Origin: CAVRGQ01 sp963720785
GTDB taxonomy: Bacteria > Actinomycetota > Acidimicrobiia > IMCC26256 > DASPTH01
Length of the DNA: 64,000 bases
Direction of reading: 5' to 3'
Assembly: GCA_963720785.1 (NCBI GenBank)
Contig: CAVRGQ010000008.1
Coordinates: 868,001-932,000 of the forward strand
Shown: piece after piece, positions 16,400-25,504 of the stretch
Layout of the letters: each line of letters starts with the position of its first letter
How positions within the stretch are numbered: the stretch's first letter is position 1
Program-made: the position numbers and the translations under genes
Notes under the pieces: generated by a model
The model's input: only the letters and a program-made list of their open reading frames with translations
Database searches by the model: none
What the model was told of the DNA's origin: nothing

Positions 16400-17218
16400 A
16401 TGGACCCCGTCGTCGTCACCCGCCCCCGCCCCGGCATCGCCCTCGTCGAGATGGACGATGCCGAGCGCTACAACGCCCTCAGCACCCCGATGGTCCGAGG
16501 ACTCCACGCCGCGCTCACGGAGCTGCGGTCCGACCGCGACGTGCGTGCGATCGTGCTCGCCGGACGCGGCCGCGGCTTCTGCGGCGGCGCCAACATGGGC
16601 GGCGGCGAGGAGGCGCCTCCGCTGTCGGTCGACCGCGGCCCGGTGGGGTTCATCCACTTCATGCAGGAGCACCTCGCCGAGCTCATGCTGCGCATCCACG
16701 AGCAGCCGCAGCCGGTGATCGCCGCGGTGCACGGCGCCGCGGTCGGTGGCGGGCTCGCGCTCGCGCTCGCGTCCGACCTGCGCGTCGCCAGCCCGGACGC
16801 CTTCTTCGCGTCGCACTTCATCCGCGTCGGCCTGTCGTCGTGCGACGTGGGCACGAGCTACTTCCTCCCCCGCATCGTCGGCCCCACGATCGCGGGCGAG
16901 CTGATGCTCACCGGCCGGCGCTTCTCCGCCGACGAGGCACGCGGCTACGGCATGGTCAACCGGGTCGTCGCCGCCGAGGACGGGCACGACGGTCTCCTCG
17001 CCGCGGCCTACGACCTCGCCGACGCGATCATCGAGAACTCCGAGTACGGCGTGTACATGACCAAGATCGGGATGTGGGCGAACGTCGACGCGCCGAGCCT
17101 GCGTCACGCCATCGAGCTCGAGAACCGCACGCAGGTGCTCGGTTGCTTCACCGGCAACATGACCGAGGCCGGCGAGGCCTTCCGCGAGAAGCGCGCACCG
17201 TCCTGGAAGCCCTTCTGA
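16400..17218 (+). CDS. Enoyl-CoA hydratase/isomerase family protein
   Basis: A 272-residue crotonase. The two oxyanion-hole segments are visible: GRGRGFCGGANMGGGE and AAVHGAAVGGGLALALASDL. The usual catalytic segment reads FIRVGLSSCDVGTSYFLPRIVG, with Cys-Asp in place of the common Glu, so hydratase chemistry is not assured; isomerase or hydrolase activity is possible. Start ATG 16400 has AGGAG 12 bases upstream. It is divergent from the TetR gene and followed by a family-B palindromic repeat before a convergent amidohydrolase. Confidence 0.88.
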   Translation: MDPVVVTRPRPGIALVEMDDAERYNALSTPMVRGLHAALTELRSDRDVRAIVLAGRGRGFCGGANMGGGEEAPPLSVDRGPVGFIHFMQEHLAELMLRIHEQPQPVIAAVHGAAVGGGLALALASDLRVASPDAFFASHFIRVGLSSCDVGTSYFLPRIVGPTIAGELMLTGRRFSADEARGYGMVNRVVAAEDGHDGLLAAAYDLADAIIENSEYGVYMTKIGMWANVDAPSLRHAIELENRTQVLGCFTGNMTEAGEAFREKRAPSWKPF

Positions 17219-17241
17219 CCCAACCTCCCACCAAGTCGCGG

Positions 17242-17292
17242 CGAACCGGCGTCAATCGGAGCCCATAGTGGGCAGGAATTGACGCCGGTTCG
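17242..17292. repeat. Palindromic repeat family B, copy 1
   Basis: A 51-bp nested palindrome. Outer arms CGAACCGGCGTCAAT (17242-17256) and its perfect complement (17278-17292) enclose an inner stem GCCCA-TAG-TGGGC. It lies between the convergent stops at 17218 and 17312. The second copy, at 62107, is in inverted orientation. No U-tract follows the stem, so it is not a standard intrinsic terminator. Confidence 0.9.
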
Positions 17293-17311
17293 GTGAAGGT
17301 CGGGGCGGAGG

Positions 17312-18535
17312 TCAGCTGGTGATGCCGAAGCGGTGGAGGCCGTAGGCCGTGATCGCGTTGGTGCGCAGCACCTTGGTGCACTCCTCGGCGTTCATGCCGG
17401 CGGCCGCGAAGAGTTCACGAGCGATCTTGCGCGAGTGCGGGAACGTGCCGTCGGAGTGCGGGTAGTCGGTCTCGAACAGGATGCTGTCGACGCCGACGTC
17501 CTCACGCCACTTGAGGCCGACGAGGTCGTCGAACACGCAGCCGTACACGCGGCCCTTCACCTGCTCGCTCGGAGCGATTCCGCCCTCGACGCCGGCGCGC
17601 CCGTCCTTCCACACCTCGTCCATCCGCTCGAGCTGGAACGGCATCCAGCCGACCTGGCTCTCGGCGTAGGCGATGGTGAGGTCGGGGAACCGCTGCAGCG
17701 TGCCCGAGAACACCCAGTCGCACAATGAGCCCTGCGCGTTCTGCGCGTAGAGCGACATCGACGTGGCCAACGGCGCGTCGGCGGACGTGGTCGGCATGCT
17801 CGACGACGAGCCGATGTGCATCGACACGCTCGTGTCGGTCTCCACGCACGCCTCGAACAGGACGTCCCACTCGCCGCTGTACATCGTGGAGAAGCCGAGC
17901 TTCGCGGGGTTCTCGCTGAACGCGATCGCGTAGCTGCCCTTGGCCGCGCAGCGCCGCACCTCTTCGGCCGCGAGCTGCGGGTCCCACAGCGGGACGAGCG
18001 TGAGCGGGATCAGGCGACCCTTGCCCGCGCCCGCACACCACTCGTCGATCATCCAGTCGTTGTAGATGCGCAGGCACTGGAGCGCGAGGTCCTTGTCGTC
18101 GCGCTCGGCGAAGCCCTGCCCCGCGAAGCGCGGGAAGATGTTGGGGTAGTTGATCGCCGCGTCGACGTGGTTGACGTCCATGTCGGCGAGGCGCTCGGCC
18201 TGGTCGTAGGTGCCGGGACGGAAGTCCTCGTAGACGGCCGCGACGTTGCGCTGCTCGGAGCGCGGGATGCCGGCCGGCGCATGCAACAGGCCGGTGGGCA
18301 CCACGAGGTCCTCGTAGAGCCAGATGTCGCACCACTGGCCGTCCTCGGCGCCGCGCTCGAAGCCGTAGTGGCCCCCGACGAACGCCAACTTGACCTTCTC
18401 GCGCACCACCCGCGGACCCACGTCACGCAGGGAGGCCGGCAGCTCGCGCTGCCACAGGTCCTTGGGCTCCATCACGTGGTCGTCGACGGAGATCATGTTG
18501 GGGAGTTCGTGCTCCTGCGGCGTGACGTCGGCCAT
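17312..18535 (-). CDS. ACMSD-like amidohydrolase
   Basis: A 407-residue amidohydrolase_2 protein. Blocks: MISVDDHVMEPKDLW (metal-binding Asp-His), then DAAINYPNIFPRFAGQG, the central VSMHIGSSSSMPTTSADAP and the C-terminal FETDYPHSDGTFPHS carrying the catalytic Asp. The FETDYPHSDG form, rather than GSDWPH, marks the subgroup shared with the 47.8-kb gene (WESDYPHSDG). Start ATG 18535. The next upstream gene on this strand is a crotonase 85 bp away. Likely a C-C or C-N bond hydrolase or decarboxylase in a CoA-linked degradation route; substrate unknown. Confidence 0.9.
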   Translation of the reverse strand: MADVTPQEHELPNMISVDDHVMEPKDLWQRELPASLRDVGPRVVREKVKLAFVGGHYGFERGAEDGQWCDIWLYEDLVVPTGLLHAPAGIPRSEQRNVAAVYEDFRPGTYDQAERLADMDVNHVDAAINYPNIFPRFAGQGFAERDDKDLALQCLRIYNDWMIDEWCAGAGKGRLIPLTLVPLWDPQLAAEEVRRCAAKGSYAIAFSENPAKLGFSTMYSGEWDVLFEACVETDTSVSMHIGSSSSMPTTSADAPLATSMSLYAQNAQGSLCDWVFSGTLQRFPDLTIAYAESQVGWMPFQLERMDEVWKDGRAGVEGGIAPSEQVKGRVYGCVFDDLVGLKWREDVGVDSILFETDYPHSDGTFPHSRKIARELFAAAGMNAEECTKVLRTNAITAYGLHRFGITS

Positions 18536-18620
18536 CTCGGCTCCTCTGGCGTGGGCGTTCGAGCGATAGAAACAGGTTTCTCGGGACCCGCGACAGGGCC
18601 GGAGGTCCCACCCGGTGGAA

Positions 18621-19415
18621 TTACGTGATCCGGTAGACGGGGGGCCGCTCCTCGGCCCGGGCGGCCTTGAACTCGGCGAAGTCCTCCGAGGTGTACACCA
18701 GCATCTGTGCCATGAGCTCGGCGTGCAACGACGCGGTGACCGTGGGCGTGGCGAGCTCGAGGAGGTTCTGGCGCCAGGCCCGCACCGAGAGGGGCGGCAG
18801 CGAGGCGATGGTGGTCGCCATCTGCATGGCGGTGTCGTCGAGGGCATCCCGCTCGACGACCCGGGACACGATCCCGTGGCGCAGCGCCTCCTCCGCGTCG
18901 AGCACCCGGCAGGTGAGCACGAGGTCGCTCACCAGACCGTGGCCGCACATCTGGAAGAGGCGGGCCGTCCCCCCGGAATCGGGGATGAGCCCGTGGGCGA
19001 GTTCGGGCAGGCGGAACTTGGCGTCGTCGGCGGCGACCCGCAGGTCACACAGGAGGGTGCGTTCCCACATGCCGCCGATGCACCAGCCCTGGATCGCGCA
19101 CACCACCGGCACCTTCGGCGGCAGCAGGTGCCGCTCGGTCATACCGTGGCCGTGCTCGATGTAGTGGTAGTCGCTCGCACCCGGCGGCCGGTTGCCCAGC
19201 TCCGACACGTCGCGGCCCGACGAGAAGGCCCGGCCCTCGGCCCGCCACACCACCGCGTACACGTCGCGCCGCTCGCCGATCTCGGCCCACGCCTCCCAGA
19301 GCGCGTCCTCCATGGCATCGTTCATCGCGTTCAGGCGGTCGGGCCGGTCGAGCGTGAGCACGGCGACGTGCCCCTCGTAGTCGACGCGCACCGTTCCTGA
19401 CTCTGGCCCTGACAC
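18621..19415 (-). CDS. Enoyl-CoA hydratase/isomerase family protein
   Basis: A 264-residue crotonase. Oxyanion-hole blocks are GRAFSSGRDVSELG and AIQGWCIGGMWERTLLCDL; the active-site loop is LPELAHGLIPDSGGTARLF, in which the Glu of PELAHG sits at the first catalytic position and Asp at the second. The family fold continues to DFAEFKAARAEERPPVYR. Start GTG 19415 follows a GGGGGG purine run. It is upstream of the amidohydrolase on the same strand and divergent from the GGDEF-EAL gene 134 bp away. Confidence 0.9.
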   Translation of the reverse strand: MSGPESGTVRVDYEGHVAVLTLDRPDRLNAMNDAMEDALWEAWAEIGERRDVYAVVWRAEGRAFSSGRDVSELGNRPPGASDYHYIEHGHGMTERHLLPPKVPVVCAIQGWCIGGMWERTLLCDLRVAADDAKFRLPELAHGLIPDSGGTARLFQMCGHGLVSDLVLTCRVLDAEEALRHGIVSRVVERDALDDTAMQMATTIASLPPLSVRAWRQNLLELATPTVTASLHAELMAQMLVYTSEDFAEFKAARAEERPPVYRIT

Positions 19416-19549
19416 CGTGGTCCCCCCTCGATCGGCGCTCGTCACCCGAGCCTTGAAACATGTTACGCACCCTGGGCAAGCGCCACGCCGAAGCGCAGCA
19501 CCTGGGTTCGGGGCTTGAGCCGGCCGCGGGCGTGCCGATAACGAGGGGC

Positions 19550-22500
19550 ATGTATACAGGGGCACCACCGCGGACTCCGTCCAGGCCCGACGACGCCGTG
19601 CTCGACGTCCTCGGCGACGGGCTCGTCATCTGGGATGCGGACGGCATGCTGGTGAGCTGCAACCGTCGTACCGAGGAGATCCTCGGGATCCCGGCCGAAG
19701 TGCTCGCGCGGCGGACGTTCCACGACCTGATGGACGCGGCCATCGGCACGCTCGAGCCCGTGACCGAGAACGGCACACCACTCGGCGCCGACGATCTGCC
19801 CGCCAGCATCGCCCGCCGTGACGGCGTCCCCGTCACCGGGCAGGTGCTCGGCGTCCGTCGGGCGGACGGCACCCGGCTCTGGCTCGAGGTCGACGTCGCG
19901 CCCATGCACACCGCCGAGGGCGTGACCCAGCTCGTGACCGCCTTCCGCGACGTCACGGCTCGGCGCACCGCACGCACACGGGAGCGGTTCCACGAGCGCC
20001 TCCTCGGAGCGATCGGCCAACCGGTCACCGTCGTGGACGACGCTCGGAACATCACCTACTGGAACGACGCCGCGGCCCGGTTCTTCGGATGGACCGCGGA
20101 GGAGGTGCTGGGCCGCCCGGTGTACGACGTGATCCGGTCCGACGGCGGCGGCGCCACCACACTCGACCGCGATCGCGACCGACTGCTCGCCGACGAGACG
20201 GTCGTCCACGAGGTCACGGTACGACACCGTTCCGGGAAGCCACTCCACGTCGTCGTCACTCGCACGCCCGTCTTCGACGACCACGGCAGCCTGCTGGGCG
20301 TCATCGCCGTCATCGCGGACATCACCGAGCGCGCCGCCGCCGAGGCCTACCGTCGTTCGCTGTCGGCGATCGTCGAGTCGTCGATCGACACGATCGCGAG
20401 CGTGCGACTCGACGGGACGATCTCCTCATGGAACGCCGGCGCAGTGGCGATGTTCGGCTTCACCGCCGAGCAGGTGCTCGGCCGGAGCGTCTTCGAGCAG
20501 ACAGTGCCCCATGACCGAAAGTCGGAGAGCGACGGCATCATCGACCGCGTACGCAGGGGGATGCCCGTCGAGAACCTGGAGGTCGAGTGCATCCGCAAGG
20601 ACGGGACGCGCATCCACGTCGCGCTCACCGCGTCCCCGTTGGTGGACGAGCACGGGGACGTCTCGTCGATCTCCGTGATCGCCCGCGATGTGACCGAGCT
20701 CGTGGCCGCCCGCCGGGCGGTCCAGGGATCGGAGGCGCGGTTCCGCGCGCTCGTACAGCGATCATCGGACATCGCCTTCATCTCCGACCACGACGGCACT
20801 GTCCGCTATGCGAGCCCCGCCGTCGAGCGACTCGGCTACGTGCCGGCCGACCTCGAGGGGACCAACGGGAGCCTCCTCGTGCACCCCGACGACCGCGAGC
20901 GTCTGTCCAGCGCGCTCCGTGGTGCCCTCGAACGCGGCGAGACGGGATGGTGCGAGGGCCGCGTCCGGACGAGGGACGGGGATTGGCGCTGGATGGAACA
21001 CACGACCTTCGACCTCACCGACGAGCCCGCGGTCGGCGGCGTCGTGGCGAACCTGCGCGACATCACCGACCGGCGCCTCGCCGAGGAGCAGCGCAGGGAG
21101 GCGGAGCGGCGCTACGTCGACGGCTTCGAGAAGTCGGCCTTCGGCCTCGCCGTGCTCGACCTCGACCTCGGGTGCACCTCGGTGAACCCTGCGCTCGCGG
21201 GACTTCTCGGTCACGACCGGGCCGCGCTCGCCGGCAAGAAGATGGACGAATGTCTTCCCGCCGACGAGGCGCCCGGCATCCGTCGGGCGGTGCAGCACCT
21301 CCTCGGGCCGGGTGGTCCGCCGTTCTACCGGGGTGAGCACCAGCTGCGCCGGGCCGACGGCACCGACGTCTGGGTGACGCTCGACATGACCCTCGTGCGC
21401 GACGCCGCCGAACGGCCCGCCTCGCTGTTCGTGCAGGTCGCCGACATGACCGACCGCAGACGGGCCGAGGAAGCGCTCGCCCACCAGGCGCTCCACGACA
21501 CCCTCACCGACCTGCCCAACCGACTGCTGCTCGTCGACCGGCTCAGTCAGTCGCTTGCGCGAGCGGAGCGGACCGACAGCGAGGTCGCGGTGCTCTTCCT
21601 CGACCTCGACCGGTTCAAGCTGGTGAACGACTCGTTGGGCCACGAGGTCGGCGACCTCCTGCTCGTCGAGGTCGCCGAGCGGCTCGCCCGCACGATGCGC
21701 GCCTCCGACACCGTGGCGCGCTTCGGCGGCGACGAGTTCGTGCTGGTGTGCGAGGAGGTGGGCGGCCCCGACGACGCGCGGGAACTCGCCGAACGTGCCA
21801 TCGCCGCGCTGAGCGACCCGATCTACGTGTCGGGACGCGAGCTGTACGCAACGGCGAGTGTCGGCGTCGCCGTCGGCGACTCCCAGTCGTCGGCCGAGCA
21901 GTTGCTGCGCGACGCCGACGCCGCGATGTACCGGGCGAAGGATCTCGGCCGGGCGCGCGTGGAGGTCTTCAGCCAGGCCCTGCGTCAGCGGGTCGCGTCA
22001 CGCCTCGACCTCGAGACCGCGTTGCGCCAGGCAGTCGACCGCGACGAGCTGCGCATCCTGTTCCAGCCCGTGCTGCGACTCTCCGACGGCGAGATCGTGG
22101 GCGCCGAGGCGCTCCTGCGCTGGGAGCGGCCGGGCCACGGCCTCGTCTCGCCCGGCGAGTTCATCCCCGTCGCCGAGGACACCGGCCTCATCGTGCCGAT
22201 CGGTGAGTGGGCGCTCGCGCACGCACTGGAGGCGCTCGACCAGCTCACCGGCGGCCGGCGGCTCGACCCGAAGCTGCCCCTCCTCGCGGTGAACCTCTCG
22301 GCGCTGCAGCTGCGCCTCCCCACGAGCATCGCCATGGTGCGTGACGTGCTCGCCGGTTCCCACGTCGCTCCGGGGATGCTGTCGTTGGAGATCACCGAGA
22401 GCGCGCTCATGGACGACATCGAGACCTCGGTGCACGCGCTCGACGCGATGCGCGACCTCGGCGTGCACCTGGCGATCGACGACTTCGGCACCGGCTACTC

Positions 22501-22804
22501 GTCGCTCACGTACCTCAAGCGCCTGCCCATCGACGCCCTCAAGATCGACCGCACGTTCGTCGACGGGCTGCCCGACGAGCCCCACGACCGCTTCATCACC
22601 GAGGCGATCGTCACGTTGGGGCGGTCGTTGCACCTCACCCTCGTCGCCGAGGGTGTGGAGACCGTCGCCCAGTGGGACATCCTCGACGAGCTCGGGTGCG
22701 AGTTGGGTCAGGGCTTCCTGTGGAGCGAACCGGTCGCGGCCGAGGACTTCGCCGCGCTGCGCGCCACCGACTTCGCGGCGCGGCGCACCACCCACGACTC
22801 CTGA
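19550..22804 (+). CDS. Five-PAS GGDEF-EAL cyclic-di-GMP protein
   Basis: A 1,084-residue cytosolic signalling protein with both c-di-GMP synthase and phosphodiesterase domains. Five PAS domains fill residues ~15-640, each ending in a DxT-R linker (FRDVTARRT, IADITERAA, ARDVTELVA, LRDITDRRL, VADMTDRRR). The GGDEF domain (~645-810) has an intact RFGGDEF and an inhibitory I-site RASD five residues before it. The EAL domain (~820-1070) has GAEALLRW, EITESALM, IDDFGTGYSSL and AEGVET, all intact. No membrane segment. Start is uncertain: ATG 19550 follows GAGGGG closely; GTG 19532 and ATG 19460 are alternatives. The stop lies in the first unit of a tandem repeat. Confidence 0.93.
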   Translation: MYTGAPPRTPSRPDDAVLDVLGDGLVIWDADGMLVSCNRRTEEILGIPAEVLARRTFHDLMDAAIGTLEPVTENGTPLGADDLPASIARRDGVPVTGQVLGVRRADGTRLWLEVDVAPMHTAEGVTQLVTAFRDVTARRTARTRERFHERLLGAIGQPVTVVDDARNITYWNDAAARFFGWTAEEVLGRPVYDVIRSDGGGATTLDRDRDRLLADETVVHEVTVRHRSGKPLHVVVTRTPVFDDHGSLLGVIAVIADITERAAAEAYRRSLSAIVESSIDTIASVRLDGTISSWNAGAVAMFGFTAEQVLGRSVFEQTVPHDRKSESDGIIDRVRRGMPVENLEVECIRKDGTRIHVALTASPLVDEHGDVSSISVIARDVTELVAARRAVQGSEARFRALVQRSSDIAFISDHDGTVRYASPAVERLGYVPADLEGTNGSLLVHPDDRERLSSALRGALERGETGWCEGRVRTRDGDWRWMEHTTFDLTDEPAVGGVVANLRDITDRRLAEEQRREAERRYVDGFEKSAFGLAVLDLDLGCTSVNPALAGLLGHDRAALAGKKMDECLPADEAPGIRRAVQHLLGPGGPPFYRGEHQLRRADGTDVWVTLDMTLVRDAAERPASLFVQVADMTDRRRAEEALAHQALHDTLTDLPNRLLLVDRLSQSLARAERTDSEVAVLFLDLDRFKLVNDSLGHEVGDLLLVEVAERLARTMRASDTVARFGGDEFVLVCEEVGGPDDARELAERAIAALSDPIYVSGRELYATASVGVAVGDSQSSAEQLLRDADAAMYRAKDLGRARVEVFSQALRQRVASRLDLETALRQAVDRDELRILFQPVLRLSDGEIVGAEALLRWERPGHGLVSPGEFIPVAEDTGLIVPIGEWALAHALEALDQLTGGRRLDPKLPLLAVNLSALQLRLPTSIAMVRDVLAGSHVAPGMLSLEITESALMDDIETSVHALDAMRDLGVHLAIDDFGTGYSSLTYLKRLPIDALKIDRTFVDGLPDEPHDRFITEAIVTLGRSLHLTLVAEGVETVAQWDILDELGCELGQGFLWSEPVAAEDFAALRATDFAARRTTHDS

Positions 22805-22873
22805 TCACCCACGACTCCTGATCACCCACGACTCCTGATCACCCACGACTCCTGATCACGCACGACTCCTGAT
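22787..22873. repeat. 17-bp tandem repeat, five units
   Basis: Five head-to-tail units with the core CCACGACTCCTGATCAC and a strict 17-bp period (GACTCCTGAT recurs at 22796, 22813, 22830, 22847 and 22864). The last unit has one change (CGCACG). The first unit encodes the last residues and stop of the GGDEF-EAL gene. Every unit holds TGATCA and a stop codon. It is likely a variable-number repeat. Confidence 0.93.
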
Positions 22874-22990
22874 CAGCGAACGAGGTCGCGCACGCGGAAC
22901 GCGACGACCGTGGCGACGCCCATCACGACGACCGCGGCGAGCAGCACCAACGAGTCGCCGACCGGGAGGTCGTGCCCTCCATGGTGGTGG
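22874..22990 (-). other. Possible fragment of a His-rich membrane protein
   Basis: The minus strand reads VHHHGGHDLPVGDSLVLLAA, then a hydrophobic helix and FRVRDLVR-stop at 22874. It looks like the C-terminal end of a small membrane protein, but no ATG or GTG precedes the His motif and a stop lies just upstream. Only a TTG within it could start a 25-residue peptide. It may be the relic of a gene once paired with the metal ATPase next door. Confidence 0.35.
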
Positions 22991-23089
22991 ACCGGGGCCG
23001 ATCGTCACCAGTGGCGAAGGACCCTTGCCCCTGTCGGGGCGGGCCCGAGCGACCGATGATGGGCGCGGGAGTCCGCCAGGGGAGCCACG

Positions 23090-25465
23090 ATGGACGTTGA
23101 TCCGCGACACGCGTCGCACAGTGCCAGGGCACGGCGTGCACTGACCACCGCGTTCGTCGCGGCCGCGGTGCTCGGGCTCGCAGCCGGTGCGGTCGCGTGG
23201 GCCGCGGGCGCCGACGCCGCGGCCGACTGGTGCTGGGCGGTCACGACGGTGCTCGGCCTGATCGCGGCGTCCGCCTGGATGGTGGCGAGCCTGCGCGCCC
23301 GCCGGCCCGGGGTCGACATCCTCGCGGTCCTCGCGCTCGTGGGCACGCTGCTCACCGGCGAGTACGTCGCAGGAGCGTTGGTCACCGTGATGCTCGCCAC
23401 CGGCCGCGTGCTCGAGACCCGTGCAGCGGGACGCGCCGAGCGCGAGCTGCGCGCCCTCGTGGCGCGAACACCCCAGGTCGTGCACCGCTACGACGGCGAC
23501 CAGTTGACCGCGCCCGCGCTCGATGCCGTGCGGCCCGGCGACCTGCTGCTCGTGGGCCCGGGCGAGGTGGTGCCGGTCGACGGGCGGGTCGAGGGTGCAG
23601 ATGCGGTGCTCGACGAGTCCGCGCTCACCGGCGAGTCGTTACCGGTCACGCACGTCGCCGGCGACGCGGTGCGCAGTGGTGTGGTGAACGCGGGCGGCCC
23701 GTTCGACCTGCGGGCGACGACTTCGGCAGCCGAGAGCACCTACGCCGGGGTCGTGCGTCTCGTCGAAGCCGCGCGGGCCGAGCAGGCCCCATTCGTGCGG
23801 CTGGCCGACCGCTACGCCCTCTGGTTCGTGCCGCTCGCGGTCGCGATCGCCGCCGTCGCGTGGGCGGCCTCGGGCGACGCCGAGCGCGCGGTCGCGGTGC
23901 TCGTCGTCGCGACACCCTGCCCCCTGCTGCTCGCCGCGCCCATCGCGATCGTGTCGGGAATGTCGCGTTGCGCGGCGCGCGGTGTAGTGGTGAAGGACGG
24001 TGGCGCCCTCGAACAGCTCGCTCGGGGTGAGGTGCTGCTGTTCGACAAGACGGGCACCATCACCCGCGGTCGGCCCGCGCTCACCGACGTCGTGCTCGCG
24101 CCGGGCACGCCCGTGGACGCGACGGCCCTGCTCGCGCTCGCGGCATCGCTCGATCAGGTCTCGCCGCACGTGCTCGCGTCAGCCATCGTGCACGGCGCCC
24201 GCGACGCCGGCGCCTCGCTGGTACTGCCGACCCTCGCCGAGGAACAGGCCGGCGCCGGGATCGGGGGCGTCGTCGACGGCCACTCCGTGCGCATCGGCCG
24301 GTGGTCGTGGATGGAACCCGACGCCGGCCGGGCCGGCGACCGGACCCACGAGCGGGCTCCTGGTCCTCCGCCCGACTGGGTGCGGGCGGTGCGCCGCCGC
24401 GCCGAGCTCGACGGCTCCACCACCGTGTTCGTCGCGGTCGACGGACACCCAGCCGGCGCGTTGCTGCTCGACGACCCGGTGCGCACCGACGCCGCGCGCA
24501 CGCTGCGCGAGCTGCGCCAGGCCGGGATCCGCCGCGCGGTCCTGGTCACCGGCGACCGGACGGAGATCGCCGAGATGGTCGGGGCGGTCACCGGCGTCGA
24601 CGACGTGCTCGCCGAGCGCACCCCCGCCGAAAAGGTCGACGCGGTGCTCGTGGAACGGGCGCACGGCCCGACGATCATGGTTGGCGACGGCGTAAACGAC
24701 GCCCCCGCGCTCGCGGCCGCCGACGTGGGCGTCGCGCTCGGCGCACGCGGCAGCACCGCGACCTCGGAGACCGCCGATGTGGTCCTCAACGTCGACCGTC
24801 TCGACCGGCTCGCCGACGCGATCATCATCGCCCGCCGCTCGTTCACGATTGCGCGACAGAGTGCGGTCGTGGGCATGGGGCTGTCCCTGGTCGCGATGGT
24901 GGCCGCGGCGTTCGGTCTGCTCCCTCCGGCGTTCGGCGCGCTGTTGCAGGAGGCGATCGACGTCGCGGTGATCCTGAACGCACTGCGCGTCGCCATCGAG
25001 CGGCCCGCGCACGTGCGCCTCGCCGGTGACGAAGCCGCGCTCGGGTTGCGCTTCAGCGACGAGCACACCCTGCTGCGGCGCGGCATGGAGACCATCCGGC
25101 AGGCGGCCGACGCGCTCGGGCGCGCCGAGCCCGAGGAGTGCATGGCGCGGCTCGCCCGGGCCCGCCGCTTCCTCGACGACGACCTGGTCCCCCACGAGGC
25201 CGCCGAGGACACCGAGCTGTACCCCGTCCTCGCGACCGCGCTCGGGGGCGAGGACCCGGTGGGGACGATGAGCCGGGGCCACGCGGAGATCGTGCACCTC
25301 GCCCGCCGCTTCGGGCGCCTGGTCGACGACCTCCCGCCCGAGGGCCCCGGGCCCGACGAACGCCAGGAACTGCGGCGCGTGTTGTACGGCCTCGACGCGG
25401 TGCTGCGGCTGCACTTCGCCCAGGAGGACGAGGGCTACTTCTCCCTCATCGACGACCCCGAATGA
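23090..25465 (+). CDS. P1B-5-type metal-transporting ATPase with C-terminal hemerythrin domain
   Basis: A 791-residue P-type ATPase. TGES is at about 183, the membrane metal motif ATPCPLLLAAP at about 275, phosphorylation motif DKTGTITRG at about 318, SPHVLASAIV in place of the usual SEHP block, and MVGDGVNDAPAL at about 530. Six to eight membrane segments; no N-terminal CxxC domain. Residues ~650-790 form a hemerythrin/HHE domain with ligands in SDEHTLL, LVPHEAAEDTELYP, SRGHAEIVH and LRLHFAQEDEGYF. TPCP plus hemerythrin is the known P1B-5 architecture, linked to Fe(II)/Ni(II)/Co(II) transport with a non-heme di-iron sensor. ATG 23090 follows AGGGGAGCC. Confidence 0.93.
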   Translation: MDVDPRHASHSARARRALTTAFVAAAVLGLAAGAVAWAAGADAAADWCWAVTTVLGLIAASAWMVASLRARRPGVDILAVLALVGTLLTGEYVAGALVTVMLATGRVLETRAAGRAERELRALVARTPQVVHRYDGDQLTAPALDAVRPGDLLLVGPGEVVPVDGRVEGADAVLDESALTGESLPVTHVAGDAVRSGVVNAGGPFDLRATTSAAESTYAGVVRLVEAARAEQAPFVRLADRYALWFVPLAVAIAAVAWAASGDAERAVAVLVVATPCPLLLAAPIAIVSGMSRCAARGVVVKDGGALEQLARGEVLLFDKTGTITRGRPALTDVVLAPGTPVDATALLALAASLDQVSPHVLASAIVHGARDAGASLVLPTLAEEQAGAGIGGVVDGHSVRIGRWSWMEPDAGRAGDRTHERAPGPPPDWVRAVRRRAELDGSTTVFVAVDGHPAGALLLDDPVRTDAARTLRELRQAGIRRAVLVTGDRTEIAEMVGAVTGVDDVLAERTPAEKVDAVLVERAHGPTIMVGDGVNDAPALAAADVGVALGARGSTATSETADVVLNVDRLDRLADAIIIARRSFTIARQSAVVGMGLSLVAMVAAAFGLLPPAFGALLQEAIDVAVILNALRVAIERPAHVRLAGDEAALGLRFSDEHTLLRRGMETIRQAADALGRAEPEECMARLARARRFLDDDLVPHEAAEDTELYPVLATALGGEDPVGTMSRGHAEIVHLARRFGRLVDDLPPEGPGPDERQELRRVLYGLDAVLRLHFAQEDEGYFSLIDDPE

Positions 25466-25504
25466 GCGAACCCTCGGGTGCAGCGGGCGGTGTAGGCGCC
25501 CACC

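Noticed and set aside
16400..17218. Calling the crotonase a specific enzyme such as 2-ketocyclohexanecarboxyl-CoA hydrolase
   Set aside because: Catalytic residues are non-standard and the substrate cannot be inferred from sequence alone.
22787..22873. CRISPR array
   Set aside because: Units are only 17 bp, directly adjacent with no spacers, and no cas genes are nearby.
25446..25504. Longer C-terminus for the ABC permease ending at 25446
   Set aside because: That end is in the wrong frame; the hydrophobic permease end FRRRDIG lies in the frame that stops at 25505.
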